A stretch of 64,000 bases of DNA from Elmis aenea (lineage: Eukaryota > Arthropoda > Insecta > Coleoptera > Elmidae): assembly GCA_947652605.1 (NCBI GenBank), contig OX393577.1, positions 5,766,868-5,830,867 of the forward strand, written 5' to 3'. Below are positions 59,501 to 64,000 of the stretch, in pieces. Each line of letters starts with the position of its first letter. Positions within the stretch are counted from its first letter, which is position 1. Both the position numbers and the translations under genes were made by a program. A model generated the notes under the pieces. That model was not told the origin of the DNA, ran no database searches, and worked only from the letters and a program-made list of their open reading frames with translations.

Positions 59501-62500
59501 TTTACAGCTGGTAATATATCGAGCGGTGTAGTGAGCGTAAATACTTCCACAACTTGTCTCCAAGCGTCGACGAATTTCACAATACCAGCAGCAGCACTTC
59601 GTGCATTGTTAATATTCAAGGCGTGGGTTAAAATTTTTTGTATTTCTCTGAGTATCGCTTCTCTTTGTCCGATAGCCGCTGAGCCTTGCAAAGAAGTTAG
59701 CTCATCGATTAAAACATGGTGCAATTTTTTTATGTCGATCAAATTTGGCATCACGCTCGTTTGGCAACTCGTCAGCAAATTTTCCAACACCACGTTGTCA
59801 AAGTATTCCCAACGGGGGGATACGACTTCGTTTGCGCTGAACTGCATTTTGGTAATCAATTGTACCAACATATTTTCTCCTTCGGCGGCAATTGAAAACG
59901 AGCTACCCGGGCCGTCGGTCAGGCTGTTATTTTTCGACGAGAACGAATCAATTCTATTTTGCGGGTCTAGAATGGGAACTCCCACTAACAAATTGATCAA
60001 CTGTTTCACGTACATCAGATGGTTCGAATAACACGAAACTTTCAATTCGATCGCAATCGTTTTTAACAACCACGACAACTGATTCAGTTCCGATAAACTT
60101 TCGTTCATATTTGCACTACAAAACTTGAGGTGTTCGTTGAAGAATTTCGGGTGTAGTTTTATGAATTTCAGTACGGGTTCCGAAGTTTTGTGATGGGCAC
60201 ACAACATGTACAGCATGTGATATGCGGATTCCGCCAGTGTCGATGTTGAGGTTCGAGATTCCTTCGACACGGAAGACCTCAAAATACTAAACAGAGAGTG
60301 AATACAGCTTCTAGGGAAGTCCAACACACCGGGAAGTTGAAATACTGTCTGTGAAATGTCGCGTTTTAGATCGAAGCCGAAGAGAAAATGGCTCAAATTT
60401 GGCGAACTGTACGAAAGACATTGTTTCAAAAGTTTTAAGATTTCTTCTTTGGTAACCGTTGCAACCTCGTATTCGTTTCCATTCGGAATGGCGTCTAAGC
60501 ATTCAACGAAACCGCACTTTATTAAAACGCTGCCGGTATCACTAGATAACATGATGTTCATCAACTGACCGTGGATGAACGACGAACTCGTTAATTTGAT
60601 GAAAATTTTAACGGCGGCAAGACTGTGTTTGGGCATCGTTAACTGATATCCGACAAACTTTGCGATGTTCAAACAATGATCCGGTCGTTCGCTCCTTGGA
60701 TTGATAACCAACAAGAGCTTACTCAGATGCGTTATTATAACCGGATACGATGAAGACGAAATAAGACTCGAAAATTTCGACTGCAAACTTAATCCATGAT
60801 CTATAATATTCAGACAGCTTAGAATGCAATCTTCCAGGTACTTCTGTCCTGGAATCGCAACGTGTTGTTCGAATAAGCGGTTCCCCTCGTCGATCAACGA
60901 CAGCAGCAGAATCAAAAAGTCCGATTTTGTACTCAACTGCAACATGACGTGGAATCCCGGCGGTAGATTCAACTCGCTCGGTTGTTGTCGTTTCGGAAAG
61001 TCGGACGGCTGAGGATCGTACTGGCACAAAAACTTTTCCAGCAACTTCAGACACATTCTAGCGAGCTGCCACTTCTCTTCGCCGTTTTTGTACACCCGCG
61101 AGTTGAACTTGAGAAAAACCGAATTGATGATGAACGTTAAATACGGATCGAAACCGGGTTTGCGGGGACCCGCACCGAGAGTCCTCGGTATACCGAAGTC
61201 GGTGAGAACGTCGAAGAGTCTAAGGATGGCCCTCGTTAGGGGATACTCTTCCGAGCGTGATTCGATTTCGTCTAACTCGGTTTGTATTCCTCTGGGCTGA
61301 TAACTGGACGTACTGGGAATTGTCGGTAATATCTGCGACGCTTCCAAATTATTCCACATTTGGGCGGCAGTTTCCGGCGATTTTGATAGCTCGGCCAGTG
61401 TCAACAGCATTTCGGCCTTTAGCGATAAAGGCACGGAACAGCTAACGAGACCCAGAAGTACACTCAACGGGGCCCAACCCGGATGCTCGCACAAGGCCAA
61501 TCGTGAAAAATCGTCTTGGCCCCCGACCGTCTTTATCAGTTTCAAAACCGACTGCAGTCCTGCAATTTCTTGAGGAGTTATGCCTTTATGATAGGGAGTG
61601 CGGTGTCGATACACGGTGTCGTTAATCGATGGCGTTTCTTGTCGTAAGTTACTGTAGTATTGGCTCAAAGACATGAAAAAATGATCCCACGATATCGTGT
61701 TACTGTAACCAGGTCCCGATTGTTTCAGTAAATTAAAACAGTATCTCGCAGCTTCCGGACACGAAGATAAGCTGCCCAACATCGATAAATACGGAACGAA
61801 TAGCGTCGGAGGGACCATATCACCCGCGAGTCTCACGAATTTGAATAACGAAACCGATCTCACGGGGGCGCGATGTTGAAAAGATTGCGTCGAATTGATT
61901 TCTTGCGGACACCAATATTCCAACATCAGCTGCTCGTTTAGCGGATCTTTGTTGTACAGTTTTGCGACGGTCAATAAAAACAGCTCGAAATGCTGCGGCA
62001 AGTTTGCCGGAGCTTCGAGGCCTTCCAGCGCATACACTTGGGTCGTTCTGGCCGTTTCGTCGGCTTTAATGCGAAGCTCTTTAACCTTGGAGTACATCTG
62101 CACGATAAAGTCCGCGATTAAATGGTGCACTCTTTTCAATATAAACTGCTCGGTGTAGAACAGTTCGTTTTCCATTACGCGATACATCAAAAATTGGAAA
62201 ACTTTCATGTCGATCGCGGTGTTGACGAAAGTATCCTCGTATTCCATAACGGATTGAAGATGTTCGTTGTGAGGCACCAGACGAATACAAGCCAACGTCA
62301 CGGCTAATGCAAACATCGCAGTACCGTGCAAGCCTTCGCTAGCCCACGGAGCTTTCATGGGCGACAATTCCGTTAGTAACATCTCTATATATTCGACGTC
62401 CGAAAATATCGGTAACTTTAACACGACTTCTTCTCCGTCCTCCCTGGTATGTAACACACTTAAATCCATCGCGTACAACAGTGCCATTTCCAGATATAAA

Positions 62501-63414
62501 GTCACATTATCCAATTTTCCTGTGGCATCTTCCTCCAAGTTAATATGACGTAGATAGTTAATTAAACTTATTGTGGGTTGTTTGGGCAAACCGCACTGAG
62601 CGGACCACAGAAATACGATTTCGGCTAAAATCTGACGAATTTCGACGAATAAATCTGTAACCTGCTTGCGGTGACGTGGTCCGCCGAGCGCAACATTCTG
62701 TTGTAATTTTTCAATTTCTTTGCTCAAGTCTAAAGCGGCCAATAAATCGAATATTTTATCAAATAAGCCATTTTCCATTAGCTGGTCAGTATAAAAAGTA
62801 ATAAATCTTTCAACTTCCGGTTTGACGTCCAAACTCCATAATACTCCTTTGCGTGCTTGCACTAACATTCGCAAAGTCGACACAACGGATTTGCGACCAT
62901 CGTAATACAATAGAATTGCTACCAACCCTCTTGGTAAACCGGGATAGTATGGCATTTGTATTTGAGCCGTACATAACAGATCTAAAGCTACATATTCGTT
63001 TAAATCATACATATCCGATAAAATTATTGCTTCTTGATAGAGATCTTTGGAGAGAATTTGATGTCCTATTCCACGAACAGTAATTCCATCGATCATTCCT
63101 TTTTTTAATTCTTCTCGGCTTTTAGCACTTTTCGGCTGTAAATATTAAAACATTATTAAACGTAACAGGCAATTCCTAAAGTATTAGTAACTTACCGGAT
63201 TTTGTAACAATGTATAAAAATTTTGCTTGTGCTTTCTAAGTGCATTTTCCAGTTCTGCGGTAGAAAGATTTTCATGGTGCCCACATAAATGGTTATTAAC
63301 CACTTTCAGTAATTCTTTATACGGATTCCATAAATCTTCAGTCTTATTGACACCTAAAGTTATTAAACAATAAGTAAAACGTCAACGTATTAAACATAAC
63401 TTACTTTCGTTCAT
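56529..63414 (-). CDS. Nup205: Nucleoporin Nup205
   Basis: Five exons join in frame: 63414-63405 (only 10 bases), 63353-63196, 63135-57693 (5,443 bases), 57641-57517 and 56612-56529. They give about 1,939 residues; human NUP205 has 2,012. The N-terminus (LWNPYKELLKVV, then KHKQNFYTLLQNPPKSA) and the block EAIILSDMYDLNEYVALDLL...PGLPRGLVAILLYYDG identify the Nup192/Nup205 family, large alpha-solenoid scaffolds of the inner ring of the nuclear pore. The C-terminus DDISNLKQGLVSIFNDSFSRQLLETTQ... ending RKIKRLIQFVPVK also fits. The tiny first exon carries only the start codon and seven further bases. The last intron contains a Tc1/mariner remnant. Many open frames on the opposite strand of the giant exon are shadows. 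Confidence 0.95.
56695..57454. mobile_element. Tc1/mariner-type element remnant, copy 2 (Nup205 last intron)
   Basis: The left end CAGTGTGTTCAAAAGGTATAG follows TA, and the inverted right end ATACCTTTTGGACACTG is followed by TGTA. The arms include ATATATCTCAGTAAATATCCAC and its inverse. It carries a decayed transposase C-terminus and is related to 32170-32806. Confidence 0.8.
56950..57098 (+). pseudogene. Tc1/mariner transposase C-terminal fragment
   Basis: The plus strand reads LKDRIGEEMRSIAPEIVGN and then, after a frame change, HCQAVN and FEHLL followed by a stop. This is the same C-terminal tail seen at 32540-32372. The catalytic domain is absent and the frame is broken in at least one place. 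Confidence 0.7.
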
Positions 63415-64000
63415 TTTCTTGTAAAACAAATTATTAATTTCAAGAAATCTTAGGTTAAATACCGGCTGATGTCGAGCAACCGCTCATGTAAACTTTGAAG
63501 TTGGCAGTAGAATTATTTAAATGAAAAACAGTGCTACCATGCTTTAAATTCAAATTGAAAGCGAGGCAAGCGTCCATTGTTGATTTTGGGTTCAAAAAAT
63601 GTTAATTTTTACAAATGAAATAACTCTTCAACTATTTATAATGAAGTTTCGTATAGATTTATTTCTACATATTTGTAAATCTTAAAAAAACCAAAACGTT
63701 CAAAAACAGTCTTATCTGTTCATAATTGTTGTAAAAATCATTCTAATAATAAAATAGTGAATTTAGATTTTTACCAATAATTGCATTAGTAATACATATT
63801 TAATACTTCAAATCAATATTTATACACCGCTATACTTTTTCACAGATTATTTGTTTAAAAATGCTACTAATAAAATTTACTATGAAAAAGGTACTAATAA
63901 AATTAATGCATTTTAAAATTATTGCGTTATAAAACTTATGTCCACATAAGTAAAAAATATTTAATTGTTTCCTTAACACAAATTTGGTAAGAAAATTTAC
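63415..64000. other. Upstream flank of Nup205
   Basis: AT-rich sequence that should contain the Nup205 promoter and 5' untranslated region. No further gene or repeat is recognised up to the window edge. Confidence 0.45.

Noticed and set aside
59402..60031. 209-codon plus-strand open frame and other plus-strand frames across 57560-63083
   Set aside because: They lie opposite the long Nup205 exon, which has clear protein similarity on the minus strand.

Overview
The window looks like nuclear DNA of an insect, probably holometabolous and possibly a beetle; the order is my inference. The evidence is AT-rich sequence, spliced genes with GT/AG introns, a cuticle and vision gene of the tan type, and intergenic and intronic space packed with short inverted-repeat transposons. 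I see no prokaryotic operon, CRISPR, rRNA or tRNA signal.

Seven genes can be modelled by joining exons at splice sites. From the left: (1) the first three coding exons of one alpha-L-fucosidase, running off the window, and a complete second fucosidase (2349-6578), both on the minus strand and forming a tandem array; (2) an LRRC59-like ER membrane protein (8535-9678, minus); (3) a DCAF11/WDR23-like WD40 protein (10315-25156, plus, 10 exons) in divergent orientation to LRRC59; (4) tan, the N-beta-alanyl-dopamine hydrolase (41891-52381, plus, 7 coding exons); (5) a selenoprotein K homologue with an in-frame UGA at the expected selenocysteine position (54670-55157, minus); (6) the single-exon GPI-anchor biosynthesis gene PIG-C (55619-56455, plus); (7) nucleoporin Nup205 (56529-63414, minus), whose 3' end converges on PIG-C. 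These are unrelated housekeeping or tissue-specific genes; nothing suggests they act in one pathway.

Most of the remaining DNA is repeats. Every DCAF11 intron longer than 1 kb is largely filled by palindromic (foldback) elements, and the 16.7 kb between DCAF11 and tan holds no gene I can recognise. At least eight sequence-distinct families have ends of the form TA-CAGGGTG...CACCCTG-TA, and several share a second motif near ATCTCG about 30 bp inside each end. Two related elements (32170-32806 and 56695-57454) still carry the C-terminal end of a Tc1/mariner-type transposase, which hints at the source of mobilisation. Other repeats are a piggyBac remnant with the transposase cysteine-rich tail, TAA-flanked Harbinger-like and hAT-like elements, three 3' ends of one RTE/jockey-like retrotransposon, a 21-bp GC-rich minisatellite inside a foldback element, a 160-bp array that switches orientation, and a large foldback (28975-31516) around a unique spacer.

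The observations most worth following are the UGA codon in selenoprotein K, the shared subterminal motif across unrelated-looking MITEs, the minisatellite-bearing foldback in DCAF11, and the sharp similarity boundary in the fucosidase duplication.
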